From Cardiocondyla obscurior (Eukaryota; Arthropoda; Insecta; Hymenoptera; Formicidae): a DNA stretch of 64,000 nucleotides. Below are positions 1 to 12,385 of the stretch, one piece after another; position 1 is the stretch's first letter; every line of letters begins with the position of its first letter. Under the pieces are notes generated by a model. It saw only the letters and a program-made list of their open reading frames with translations, did no database searches and had not been told where the DNA came from. The stretch covers positions 12,626,001-12,690,000 of the forward strand of contig NC_091864.1 in NCBI RefSeq assembly GCF_019399895.1, read 5' to 3'. A program made the position numbers and the translations under genes.

Positions 1-1827
1 AAAAGTAAGAGAGACAGAGAGAGAGACGTGTGCGCGACAGCGAGAGGGCGAAAGAGCGGGTAGATAGAGAGTCGGAGGGAAGTTGGCTCCTGATGACGCG
101 CAGATAAGGGAGGGCTTAAAGTCTACGTGATGAGCTTCCCGATGCGGAGGAGCGGAGGTCGAGCCTGAGAACTTTCGGTAAATGCACTTGTAAGAGCTGT
201 TTCTTCTTTCCTTTACATTTTGGACGCGACCCCAAACTCTCCCTTGGTATCAAATGTAGTTTACGGCGCGAGGCGCTTTGTCGTGCCTTTTGTCCCTCCG
301 TCGCGGATGCAATAACGATCTCGGCGTACGAGCGAGGCTGACAATTGAGAACGCCGTTGCAAGAAGAAAGTATAATAATCTTCGATACCGCCTTTAGAAA
401 TACATAAAGTCGCGGCGAAAGATAGATAATATACAAATAAAATTCTATTTTATATCAATTTTTTTTTTTTTATTTCCAAAAATTTTAGAAAGACTTAACT
501 TTTGTAAGAGGTACGGCCATAAAAAGACTGCGCGCAAGCAATATTGATCAACTGAGATTTTAAAGATAACGCGACTTTACGGAGGGACTGGATTGGTCGT
601 GACTTGGACACCCGCTGAAAAGTTAAGTAGCCGACGTTTCGTCGACCGGCGGAGAAAGCAAGGGGTTTCGAAAGGCCTCACGTTCGTGGCTCGCATCCGG
701 ATGCGCCGGTGTCTCAACTTCCGGGAACGTGAGTCCGTGCCCGCGCGGCGGGGCGCAACGCGGTCGCCAAAGTCAGATATAATGACGCGGTCACTGATCT
801 CGACAGGTCGAAACTAATTGCTTGGCCGATCGTCCGGCATTGCTTTATTAATATAAAATCCAGGTTGAACCAAGTTGAACCCATCGACGATCAAATAAAT
901 TATTAATTTTGTCGATTTACCGAGTTACGTGAATCAAATAAGCTAAATTTCCGCCAAAATTCTCGTGACAACAAATCGTGAAATTTATTGAAGAACAGAA
1001 AAATAAGATTGGAAATTTCTTTCTGGGTCTTAAGGGACGACCGGCGACGTAATTGTAAGATCGCTTGAATTGCACCGGCGCGATCGGTTCGTTATCGCGG
1101 ACGTCGGAAAATCAAAATAAAGGTATATATCAGAGGGAAGACGAGAAGGAAAGGTAGCATTGACGGCTCCCCCGGTTGCCCCGTCAGCATCAGCGTTCCT
1201 ACGACATCACATCGGGTTTACGGCCGCGGCGTGACGTACTCGTCTGCCCCATTGGTTTACCGCCCTTGCGCCTTATACCTACCGCCACCCATCACCATTC
1301 CCATTATCCACTCACTGTGACAGAGCTCTCTTGGGACCGTACCCTGTACTACGAGCGGCCCTTTCATCCGATTTCCGAAGGGCCGCGAAAATTCCCAGTG
1401 TCAACCGCTCCTCGTCGTATGTACCTGCGTAATTTGTCGAATACGCGGGACGTGGTTACGTCAAGTGACACATAAATGATGCATGGCTCTTTTCTAGATC
1501 CCTCGGGCGCGTTTTTAATAACGATTGTGAAACTAAATTAAATACCTTTTTTTTTCTTTTTCTTTTTCTTTCGCGAAATATTTCGAGTCCACGTTGCGAA
1601 CAAGCATCGCTTCGCAATTGTGCGAATAAAAAGAAATTTAGCGACGATAATGAGAAAATTAAGCTGATCGCAGTGGTAATTGACAACCGGTAGGTAATTT
1701 ATTAGCAATTCAACGATTATTCAAAGTCACGTCGGACCGCGCGCGTCGACCGCCGTCTAGAGATCGATTACACGGTTACTATTTAAGCGCAGTATGTAAT
1801 TAGAGAAATAAGTATAAGAGAAACAAC
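1..1827 (-). other. trh: Intron of trh, downstream of its first coding exon
   Basis: This stretch follows the splice donor of the trh exon at 1828-2037 on the minus strand. I looked for the basic helix-loop-helix exon expected next in a bHLH-PAS gene and found no such residues in any frame, so that exon must lie beyond the left edge. The sequence is GC-rich and CpG-rich with short T-runs. Two TACGTG words (near 124 and 914) match the Trh/Tango-type core site, but this word is common and I give it little weight. Confidence 0.6.
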
Positions 1828-2037
1828 ATGCCCTGGCTCGAGGAGAGGACCCTGACTCTGTTTGTACGGGACACAGAGGTCCGCCGGTACGAACCAGGAG
1901 TGCGTGAACGCGGGGTTGATGTTGATCGCCCCAGCGGGCCCCTGATGGGGTCCGCCGACACCGACACCGACACCGACCCCGACCGGGCTTTGCCGCTGAA
2001 AGCCCCCGTAATCCATGGCCACCTGATACGGCAACAT
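1828..2037 (-). CDS. trh: trachealess, N-terminal coding exon (partial gene)
   Basis: This 70-codon exon encodes the N-terminus of Trachealess, a bHLH-PAS transcription factor that dimerises with Tango/ARNT and specifies tracheae and salivary ducts in insects (NPAS1/3 family in vertebrates). Recognisable words in order are MLPYQ at residue 1, AMDYGGFQRQ at 7-16, FTHSW with VPADLC at 45-55, and LEPG at 66-69. The order and wording match what I remember of the Drosophila protein, where LEPG lies immediately before the basic region. Between them is a Val-Gly repeat (residues 19-28) made by a hexanucleotide microsatellite. The ATG at 2037-2035 is chosen because an in-frame TAA lies 11 codons upstream (2073-2071) and because it gives the family's MLPYQ start. 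The exon ends at a GT at 1827-1826 (phase 0), a weak-looking donor. The bHLH and PAS exons are outside the window. Confidence 0.87.
1955..1979. repeat. CCGACA hexanucleotide microsatellite inside the trh exon
   Basis: About four tandem CCGACA units (read as TGTCGG on the coding strand) encode the alternating Val-Gly run of the Trachealess N-terminus. Because the unit is six bases long, length changes stay in frame, so this run may vary between individuals or species. Confidence 0.85.
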
Positions 2038-2640
2038 ATCTTCGGTGTCGCCTCGCTCACTGATCTCCACTTATTCGGCGGCCCGTGCGACGGTGCCCTC
2101 GCCCACCGTTCACCACCCCCGCGTTGGTGCACAAAATGTCCCGCAAACCGGCACTCGGCACCGCTCCGGTCGGCGGCCGCGGCGAGTTACGCCGACCTCG
2201 GCGATCGCAACCCCCCGGGTCGGACCCTAAGGGCTCGCGCGGCGAAGGGCGAACGTACTACGGACCCGTGGTACTGTCGCTCGGGTTCGTGACCGAGCGA
2301 GCGGCTAGATGGGACTGTACCGTCCACCACGAGCGAAACGTCGCGGGCCGAGAGAGCACCCAGAGAACGGAGGACGAAGGAGTCGGGAGAGCGCGAGAAT
2401 AACGGGAGCGTGCGCCGAATAACGGGCGGAGTGATCCCGCCCTCGAAACGCCCTGCTCGACGAACGATGCTGCTTTCCGGCGCGATGCGCGACCGCCCCT
2501 TCACCCTGCCTTATCTCGTCGACGTCGTCCTCGTCGCCGTCGTCGTCCTCGTCGGCCTCGTCTTCGGCGTCGACGCTCGCCGCCCGCCGTGACGTTCCAC
2601 TCCTCGAGCTGACGTCGCTCTATCTCTTTCCTTTCCCTTC
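2038..2640 (-). promoter_or_regulatory. trh: GC-rich 5' leader / proximal promoter of the trh exon
   Basis: The 600 bases upstream of the trh ATG on the minus strand are strongly GC- and CpG-rich and include a GAC/GTC triplet-rich stretch (about 2519-2590). An in-frame stop 33 bases before the ATG is consistent with an untranslated leader. No TATA box was identified and the start site cannot be fixed. Frames that remain open here (for example 2187-2504, minus) are attributable to composition. Confidence 0.4.
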
Positions 2641-2776
2641 CTCCCCCCCTATCCCCTTCTGGCCCCTCTTCCCCTCGTTACTATCTCCCTCCCCCTCTTC
2701 CACGTCACGCGATGCGACGCGATACGATGCAACCTCGTTCCTCTTCATCGAGGATGCCGCGCGCCGTTCCGGCGAG

Positions 2777-2778
<2 letters not shown>

Positions 2779-2838
<60 letters not shown>
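2779..2838. repeat. (TC)n microsatellite, about 30 units
   Basis: This uninterrupted TC dinucleotide run reads as GAGAGA on the trh coding strand, about 740 bases upstream of the trh ATG. GAGA runs are potential binding sites for GAGA-factor-type proteins near insect promoters, but a plain microsatellite is equally possible. Confidence 0.95.
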
Positions 2839-2841
<3 letters not shown>

Positions 2842-5800
2842 TTTTTTTTTCTGCGCAATTTTTATTTCTACGTTTTTTTCCCTGTTCGAGACTATCGTCG
2901 ATATCGCTTCTGCACTTGAATCGCGAAGAAAACTGTGTGTCACTCGGTGAACTGCGGTCGTTAAATTACCATTCGGTTGTTATCGAGTATAAAACCTGAG
3001 AAATTTGCATATACTCGGAGACGCCGTTCGCGACGAACATTATTCGCCATGATGTCGGCGTCGCGAGAAGGCCTTTCAATATTCGCCTCGTGCGTATGGG
3101 TGCCGGGACTTTCACATCTTCGAACGGACGTCCGCGATGTCTGCCAGCTCGTCATACGCGCATATATCACTTTATAAGTTTCGCAATATAAAGAAATATT
3201 TTTAATAATAATTTTAATAATACATCTTCAAAATAAAAAAAAAGAACTATTATATTCCTCTAATCATAAAAAAAAATGCTAAAAAAAAAAGTTAGAGCTA
3301 CCCGACAGAATACCTCGATTAACAAATCACTAAAATGTTAATCGCAACATTAATTACGCGAATAAATTCCGCGAGTAAATCGTATGTCGAGCGCAAAAAC
3401 AATTTCAATGCGTTAAAGCCGTCGGTCTTGACGTACATAAATTATTCCCCGCGTTTAGAATTTTCGGATCGTCCGATCGGAACGTTCGTACCTGGAAATC
3501 GTTCGCGCAACAAAACGGTCGTTCGCCGCTCCTAGACCGAGGATCCGGCGGGCACAGAGAGACAGATCGAAACCTCTGAGGCGCGCGGGGAGGTACGACG
3601 ACGCATCGGCATTGCTAGATACGACGAGCTTGCCGCGTGTACTTAGCATGCATCCCCGATACGAAGGATTCCTTATTGTATCGTTGCACGTGAGCGTAAT
3701 GCACAAATATGAACTTGGCTGCGGGCTGTGTTCCTACGCGGGAGCCTCGGTGATAACTCCGTTCTCATAATCATACATATGGATGTCCCGCCCCGCCCGC
3801 TGCCTCGACACGTTCGCGCTTATCCGAACGAACGTAACACGCTCGTCGCGATTGTCTGAGCCGCGTCACGCGCTAATCCCGTCGATTAATCGCTTTCTCC
3901 TCCGCGGCGAGAAGAACGGACTCACGTAAATGCGCGCGTTAAATCGAAAAACCGGCCGATAATCGCGCGAATGCAGGCGCGATAAGCGCCACCGAGCGTT
4001 ATCAACGCGACCGCGTTCGCGAGGGAATGGGTTGACTCGTGCGGCAAGTGGCGGTCGGAAGTCCGCATTAACTCGCCGGTTAATCGGTCGCTCCTTCAAT
4101 CGGATAATATCACCTCCGCGTACATAACGATCCGTATCTAACCCTTTCCGAGACAATGTATCAGCGCGGACGCATAAACGTCGGCCGTCGGGTAAAGAAG
4201 GGCCCCATTAAAAGCCGCCGCGGCCTTTCCCCCTGCCGCGGGTCCGCGGACGCGATAAGAGTTATCTTCGTTCTCTAATTGAAAGTTAATTGGTCCACCG
4301 TTAGTTAGTCGTGCGAGACCCGGGCGCCTCCGCACCCGGGGTCGTCTACCACGGCTCGGGGCGGCAATTTAGGAACACTGTACCGACAATAATGAGACCC
4401 TATCTTACGGCGTTACCACCGTCCGCCCCCGCTCCGGGTGTACACGTATTACCCACGGTGTTACGTGCGCGCCAAGTCCTCCCACGTGTTCGTAATAAAC
4501 TGGCCCGCCGCCGCCACCATGTAATCGAGAATTTCCGACCAACACGTAGCGGGCGTACCTGAGACAGAGAGATTACGATCGGAGGGGGGCTTCGAGAGCG
4601 ATCGGGCGCCCGACTTGCGCGCAAGGATGCACGTGTCCTCTAAACGGTTACGCGTGTTGCACCAGTTAGTGGCGGTTACCGATTACCAGCCAGACGAGAG
4701 AAAGATAGCATCGCGACGTATGAAACGAAGGCAGGCTGGTACAGGCGCAGCGTTTCCGCTAAGAAGTAGAACGCGTCGGTTGCAAATTATCTCTTTAAGA
4801 ACAAATTTAGGGTAAGTCGTCTCAGGTGAGACGGCGAAGCAGCCTTCGATCGGCGAGGAGTGAAACCCCCGCGCGCGTTTACCAGTGGAAATATCTGCAA
4901 ACCGAAGTCACTCGATCGCACGGGATATTCGCCCACGGGGCGCACGCGTGGGGTTAACGTTAGCGTATGCGGCTCCCGTAATTTTTCAAATTGCACCGCT
5001 GTCATTCACCCTCTCGCAAACGGAAGCGCGTCCGCCCTGCCACCCCGCGAATCCCTATCCTCCTTCCCCGACGACCCTTCCTCTGTCACGGCTTCGTCTT
5101 CGCTTCTCGTGCCAAATTCTCCCTCCGTTCGCCGCGGCATAAGGGGAGCCTGGCTACTAACGAGAAACGAAGTTATTTGAGGGTGCTACAGAAAGGAGTC
5201 GGACAATCATAATAATCAAGTGCGATTCGCGTTTATTGTTGGCGATTATTGCTCGCCCACCCTCTTGGGCCGGGAAAGCCCCGCCGCCCGCCGTGGCGAG
5301 GAGCAGTAATAAATAATAACAACCGAGTGAATCTTCGCGCCGCGACGCGAAATAAATAGAGTTAAAAAGTTCGCCGATAGCGAGTACTCCCGCGAGATAA
5401 AGTCCCGGTGAAATATTTCGAGCCGGCTTCCGTCGCGCCTCGTAATGGCTCAGCTCGTTTCGCCATCGGTTCCCACTTAATGAATCTTGTCGCCTTCTGC
5501 GAATTTACCTCCTACGAAATTTACGATTCCCGCCGGTTAAGATATTTTTTAAAGTCGGCGCGATATAACGACGCGTAAGTTTTTTTAATTACGAAAACGG
5601 ACACGTCTTAACGACAGCCTTACCGAGTGACAGATATCACGACCTCACCGATCAGTAAGCAACGGGATTACTGGCAGTCGAAGTAGCGCCGATCGTTTAT
5701 CAATTACGCGACGCACCGAGCGTATTAAAAATAAAAGAAGCGAGGCTGCGGGCACGCGTGCGACTCGTCCCCTTGTCCCGCGATTCATAATTGCGTTGGG

Positions 5801-8800
5801 GTTTCAATTACGTCTGTCGTCGAGAAAGATTAGCGAAACAAATTGCTTTCTCCTGCCATCAGCGGCACGCACACGTATCGGTGTAACTTTTTTAACATTA
5901 AAGGAAAAAACCGCTCGCCCCAGCGCCTCCGGGAGAAAAAAGGAGCGCGCGTAGTTACGCCTGTTCTGGCACCCTCCCTGTCGCGCTACTTAATTATGCC
6001 CCGCCGTCTTCGTTCCAGGAGTAATCTCTTCGTTCTCGGCGCCGCTCCTGTGCTTCCGTCGAGATATTACCTTTTTTTTTTTTCTTTTTCTCTCTCCGTT
6101 TAACGGCACGACGTTTCGTCACCGTCGGTCACACGCGCATTTCATCGATCAAGAGCGGTTGGTTCCGTACCACCTGGAATATAATTTCGCGTTTTCTCTC
6201 CGGAGAAGATGTTTCACGACGTCGGCGGGGCTCCGACTGAAAATCTGACCGATTGGCCGCAACTAGAGTTGATTAGATTCTATTTACTGGACGCGAGTTT
6301 AGTGGTTCGATCCCCTTGCGCTTCCGTCTATTTCGTTCCCCTTGTAGCAAATCAACCGGTATACGGGGCCACGATCCCGCAGACCTTTCCGTCGCCGGTC
6401 CCGCCGCTAATTTGGAGGAAAGAGCGGCTACGCTTCTATCCAGCCATTTTCGCAGTGTTCGCAGAACCCGTTACGAATTTGGGAAACTATTCGAATTGTT
6501 AGCGTTGAAAATTTGTCAAAATACACTCGTTAGATTTGTTACATTTAAAGGAGAGAAGCAGGGAGAAGTATAAACTCTATAAAGGGAGAAAGGAAAATCG
6601 CATCGCGGTAATAGCGCTGGAATTTCGATCGGTGAGAAAAAGAAATTGTTCTTTCGCGGCGCATTTTCTTCCGCGCGATGGCCCCTGCATTCTTGCACAC
6701 GTCCGAGAGAACGATGCAATTTTTGGACTTTCAAGCGTGCCACGGGCGGATTGACAAGGGCAGCGCGCGTCGATGGAAAATGGGGCTCGGGGAAAGGAAA
6801 TAACAGTGCCCGGGGAGACCCTATCGGCGAGGCAATCACATCCCCCTTCAAGAACACACTGGCATTCACTGAACTTTAAAATCAAATAACGCCCATTAAA
6901 ATAACAATACGCGTCCCCGGCGAGCAGGTTAAACATTCACCCGCGTAGCAGCGCCTAACCCGCTCTCTTCGCCCACGCTCAATTCTCTCATTACCATACG
7001 GGATCGGGTTACGACAATTACGTTAAGTATCGCCGTCGCTAATACGCACCGATTCGAGCCCGGCGGAGGGAAGAGTCGTTTCTCCGCCAAGCTCCCTAAT
7101 ATCTTAATCAAACGCGTCAGTTTGTTTTCGCGCGTCCGTGATTTTCGCCGACCGCCAAAGCCCCGGCGGGCACTCGCGATGAGACTCTTCTCTCATTTTG
7201 CAATTAACGATCTGCTAATTGTAAACAGTTGTTCGGGTACGCGGCGAGGATCACCGTGGATTTATACCACCTGTGCGAGGGTAGCACGGAGATCGTTATC
7301 GCGAGTGGCCGCTTCGCAGAATTGACATAACGTAAACGGCGGCAGGACCGTGACCTGAGATCGTTATCGTCGCGTTGCACGATGCTTATCGCGTCACGAT
7401 ATATCGGGCCTCGTTGGATCCATATTGTGCCCCTCGGAGTGGCTCTGCGTTATTCCGGTGATCGGCCGTGGTCGAGAAATAAAATTTGTCACCACGAAAG
7501 TAAATAAATTTGCTTTCGGGAGTGTTTCCTTAATTGATAAATTCTGACTCTCTCGGCGTTATCGCGCACGCCTATCAATTTGCTGCACCGATCGCGCACG
7601 CCTGTAACGTGCTGCAATACTGCGAGGGTTTTGTCTGCAGCCGAGGGTCGCCGATATTTATGATAAAACGCCTCTACCGGAAAGTTCCCTCGAGACCGGG
7701 GAAAAAAACTCCACGCGACGATTTACGCGCGCTGAACGAACGGGCGGAACGTCTATTTTCCGTATTAAAACATATATCCTTGTCGCACCGATCTGGATCT
7801 TTGGTGGACTTCGATATCGATGTATCGCGGGATTGCAATGCCGTCATCGGCTACGCGCATCAACGAAAGTTGCAAAAGGAATGTCTCGCTCGTTACGTAA
7901 GTTGCGTCAGAGGTGGCTCTCGACGTCCACGCCGCACGACAGCCACGTTTCGTCCGTAAAAAATGACGGCTAAAATCGTACGAGCAGCCATCCAGTCGCG
8001 AGTATTAAAAAAAGACAGGCGCACGTTTGATCGAAGTAGAATAGACTCGCAATTTCCACGGGGCGCAGAGGGAGGACGGGAGAAGAAAGACGGCTCGTTG
8101 TCGGGTCTTGAGCGGCGGCTAAAGTTAGAATGGAAAGGTGAGTTTCCAGGCGGCTATCAAGCCACCATGGCGCCGGCGATCTAACGACTCGCTGACAACC
8201 GGATGCGAGAGAAGAGAGGAGAGGCCCGGTACTCGCCACGGCGGGTTCCCGCATCGGTCATTAGCATGCAACTCGCGGACGTACATATTTTGGGGAGTCC
8301 TCGCGAAGAATACCAATATTCCGCTTTGACATTCCAATAAAACGCGCTCGTTTTGTTTATGAGCTTGTACGCGATGCGTGAGCGTGCGTGCGTGCGCGCG
8401 CGCGCGCACACGCAACCGCACGTCTGCGTCGTCACCGAGGTGGTTACATCAAAACGCATGAATGGTATTGGAGATTGAAATGGGAACGAAGAGACGGGGA
8501 ATATACGACCGCACCCACGCCGATCGGTGCCAGGCCGCTGGAAACGTGTTAACGAACGCCGTTTCACCCCCTCGACCGCGTCGTGGCAAGATGCTGAATT
8601 CGTCATGAAGGACTCGTGTCCCTTCGGCGATGTCTGTTGAATCCTGCCCCCCCTCACCCGTGCATTATTTTACACCTCGAATTTTACGCGCGTGTATAAA
8701 TTCCACGTACTTCTTTTTGAGATTGTACACTTAATCGCGGATTTTAATCGCCGACACGTAGGCCAGTTTATCAAACATTGTCGCCAACGTTATTGTGGTG

Positions 8801-11800
8801 TATCTTTCAAGCGGGAAATAAACGAACCAGCCCGGGCGCGCGGAAGATCATCGAGATAATTGCTAAATTATTATTTCCGCGGGGGTGCGGAAGTCCCGGG
8901 GTCGTAACTAACGCGCGCGTCGGTGAGAGCGAAAAAAAAAGCAGAGTCGATTCAAGCGTGGCATACATTCCCCACGGAATCTTTGAGCCATCGGAGAATG
9001 ATAAAACTGGCTCAACGTGATTTTCAATCGTGCGTATAAATGAAAAAAAAAAAAAGAAAAAACTTCTCAAACGCCAGGAACATCGCACTTCGCGTGCGGA
9101 ACGTTCCGCAAGACGAGCCTCCGCTGGCAGAACACCGGCTGCGATCTCGTTACTTTTGCGGTGATCGATGACGATTTATCTTCCTTTTTTTTCTTTTTTT
9201 TTTTTTCGTGAATGCTCCGCTGACCCCGTCGTCTTGGGCGCGAGTTTCCTAGGGGATAAGGGAAAGAGAAGTGTCGTGTCGTGGCATGCGCGCCTCGTGC
9301 GAATCCGAGGGGAAACAATCGAAAGGGGGACGGTGGAGGTGTCATCGATGCCGCGGTATTACGGCAATGATTGGTATGCCCGGCAATCGATCTACGATTC
9401 CCCTTCCCCGCCTTGCCGCGATAGTCCGCTTCCATGGGCAGGATATCGAGAATTACCCGGGCACAATGGCATACACACGGCGGTCTCGCATCGCGATCCG
9501 TTCACGGCTGCCCGCTTGTACACGCGCATAATACGCATTAGGCTTGTTGGTGTGGAGCTGAAAATTGCGCCATTTCCTCGTTACGCCGCGCACCGGACCG
9601 TCCAGCCGCAAAACCGCACCGCGGTGATGCTTTGTACCACGCGGATCCGATTGCTATATATTAAAATTATTGCTACCGCGTTCTGCAGCTTCCCCCTCGC
9701 GCCTCGCCGGACTCGTCGCGCGCGCAATTCGTAGATAATCCGAGGCGCTGTAAAAACCCGTAAAAAAATCCACCTCGGAGACGCGCAGCTTCGTTATGCG
9801 GCTTCCGCGTTTCATCTGATCCACGCGGGGACGGAAAAGGTACGGCTACGGGAACGTCGTAAAATAACTTTCGGTGCTGGCGCGAGGCGATAGAAGAGAT
9901 CCGTTACCGCCTCGTTCATCTGCGCTGCGATCTCCATTTTTACGAGCACGAGTGCACGACTACTCGTTTCAAGGCGCAGAGTAACGGCGCGCAGCGCGTC
10001 CGGTAATATATTATATTATACCTGCCGCAGTTCCTTACGTCTCTGTTAAGGCGTCCGAGATCGGAACAGCGATCAGATCCTTTTCGGGGTAACAGTATCG
10101 GGGGTGGCATAACGGTATTCTATGGCTTGACATCCTTCTCCGCGATATCGAGATAACAAGTGCGTCAGACGCAATATGCACTTGTATACCTATGTTAATT
10201 ATATAACAATTTATAGTCTTCGACGATTTATTTATTTTATTTCATTTTTATTCTTTTTTTTTAAAGCGCGAAATTTGTATGCGAACAGATGGTGAATAAA
10301 TAACTTTGCTTTTCGAGAAAGCACTTAATTTCAGCTTTCTTGTAACTCGGTATGTTGAAAGTGACATAAGGTTGGAAGAGCATTTTTAAATGTAGTACAA
10401 ATGGTATATCGGCGCGACACGCTTCTTACGTATAAGGCAATATGTACGCCAGGAGTAGTATATTTATCATGTAAGCGAGCAATTTAGGGAAGATCATTTT
10501 TCACAGGGCGCGACGACTTTGGATTCCGGGGTGTGTGACTCGGTGAGGGTGAATGGGGTGTTATTGGCCGGCGGGCGAACACCAGACGGACATCACCCTC
10601 CGGAGATCTTCGACCTGACTGATGATTTTTCCTCTCTAGTATCGTATTTTATAGATACCTCGATACCGCTTGCGATCATCTGTCGGCTTTGCATCGCAAT
10701 CGCGATTTTATTTATACTTTCAAAAGAATTTAAATAAAGTCTATTATTCCCGTAAAAGAAAATTTATCATAAAAAAAAAATTATTATAAATGAACAAAGT
10801 AGCAAATAGCAAATAAATAGCGTTACGTTTGCGTTTGATTCTATTGTTGAAACGACCAATATTCTAATTGGCTTCTCGTATCAAACGCGGTGTAGATGTC
10901 AATTGCGCGCGAGGGTGGAGGCGTTTTCCCGCGGGTATACAGATAAAAGAACGTCAAGAAACGAAGCACGGAGAAGTAACGGCCTGTTAAAGATAAGGAA
11001 ATGAGGTGTCGCACCCTGCGCGATCTTCGAAAGGCCGGAAGGGTCTTTTCTTCCGCGCCCGGTGTGCCGTACCGGAGCACCCCTTGGAGGATTTTCCCCC
11101 GGTAGCGATTCGTAGCTCCGGCTGTTGAGCTTCGAATACCTTTACGCTCGGACGGTCGAATGGTCAGTTGACCCTTCCTTCGATAAAACGCACCGTAACG
11201 CTGCCTACTTTTCGCCGATCGATGAGTCTACGTTCTTTCCGGATATGCTTCATGTATTTTCGAGCGCGATTACATTCGAAAAGCGGTGGATCATACTGAA
11301 GAGTATCTTTTTTTATATATATGTACCGAGCCATACAAATATCTCGCGTAGCAAAATATATTTTTGTTTAAAATTATATGATGCGATATGTAGGATTCGC
11401 GCAAACTTCTGTGCGCTTCCGCGCTTGTAAGTTAGCGCAAATTCGACGCTAGCCAGAGAAATTCTTATCTTAATGTAGCAAATAACTGGAGGGAGCGACG
11501 GAGAGTACGGTAGATAACAGCGCCTACCGATCTAATCTCGCCGCTGATTTAACTCGCTTCATAATTCTTCAGCCTAATCTGAATCCGCGTATAAGCATTA
11601 GGCCTCCCTTATGGGCTTCATAAGCGCGTCTACGTCTGTATTTAATTTAATATATTCCTGTTTCCTACTGAGGTACTCAGGACATTCAGGGTGCCAGATA
11701 CTTGCCGCGATTACAAACGGAATGTCGAAAATATTGTTGAAATTAATTTGTTTTAATAAACCGCATTTGTTGAATATTATATAAATTCGAAAGCAATGTA

Positions 11801-12321
11801 AAAATTAGTCGTAAGTTCCACGCTCATCGAGCTCGAATTTTATCACCTTCTCGAAAACGGCAAACTTTATTTTGACCGCGAACCGATCTTGCAGTTGGCG
11901 CTGACAGCTGATTCCGCGAAGTATGTTCTGACACGGTAACAAGGATTCTGGCATGGCCAATAATTTTTAGGGTGCTACACGACAGAGATTCGGGGATGCG
12001 CGAACCCTCAAAACGGCTGACAAGTCGAGTCTTTCATCCCCTTACCCTCCCCCTCCCCCCCCCGTCACCTCGAAATCCTTCCCCCGTGTCTCTTAAAATC
12101 GCGAGATTTTCAAAACAGATGCACCCCGCCGCCGTGAAATAGCTTTTTAAACTCCTCGACCGATGTTACGCGTTATAAGGAGCAAGCGAGCAACTCCCCA
12201 TCTGCTCCTGAATGTTCTGATCCTGGCAGTAACAGTCTTAAAGAGCCATTTCATATTTTCCGGGAGATATCCTGCTCCTCCGCCGCGGTTCTCCTCTCGC
12301 TGCAAAGTGGCGAATATTTAT
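2839..12321. other. Noncoding region, no gene recognised
   Basis: GC- and CpG-rich to about 9.9 kb, then AT-rich from about 10.1 kb. Many short open frames occur on both strands, but none shows a known domain, a convincing start or splice borders, and most overlap each other. Contents worth naming are a CG/GT-rich run at about 8388-8412, a 16-base perfect palindrome at 9095-9110, an imperfect 30-base tandem duplication around 7558-7620, and several A/T homopolymers. By position this is either trh upstream regulatory DNA or, if the 55-kb exon belongs to trh, its first intron. Confidence 0.5.
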
Positions 12322-12385
12322 GAGGAGCTTGTATAAATGACGCATACCTATGTATATCGGTATGCGTCATTTACCGAAGCTCTTC
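12322..12385. ncRNA. Pre-miRNA-like hairpin
   Basis: The 64 bases fold into one long hairpin. The lower stem GAGGAGCTT (12322-12330) pairs with AAGCTCTTC (12377-12385), with one G-T wobble. A three-by-three internal loop follows, then one T-A pair and a perfect 14-bp upper stem, AAATGACGCATACC (12335-12348) with its complement (12359-12372), around a 10-base loop. Size, arm length and the single internal loop suit an animal microRNA precursor. It matches no miRNA family I remember. The structure is symmetric, so the transcribed strand is unknown. The surroundings are AT-rich and noncoding. A small inverted repeat remains an alternative. Confidence 0.45.

Noticed and set aside
2620..2943. Arg-Glu repeat protein predicted over the (TC)n run (also 54348-54653)
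   Set aside because: Pure translation of a dinucleotide microsatellite.
6303..6316. GGTTCGATCCCC, resembling a tRNA T-loop (B box)
   Set aside because: No A box or cloverleaf arms can be found at the proper distance upstream.
6209..6502. 97-codon plus-strand frame with ordinary-looking composition
   Set aside because: It starts at ATG but has no domain, no splice context and no neighbouring exon; one such frame is expected by chance in this much CpG-rich DNA.
7534..7959. 141-codon plus-strand frame
   Set aside because: It starts at TTG, has no domain content and includes an imperfect tandem repeat; treated as chance.
9095..9110. 16-base perfect palindrome TGCGGAACGTTCCGCA, including GGAACGTTCC
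   Set aside because: About one palindrome of this length is expected in 64 kb; it has only two heat-shock pentamers, so it is not a convincing element.
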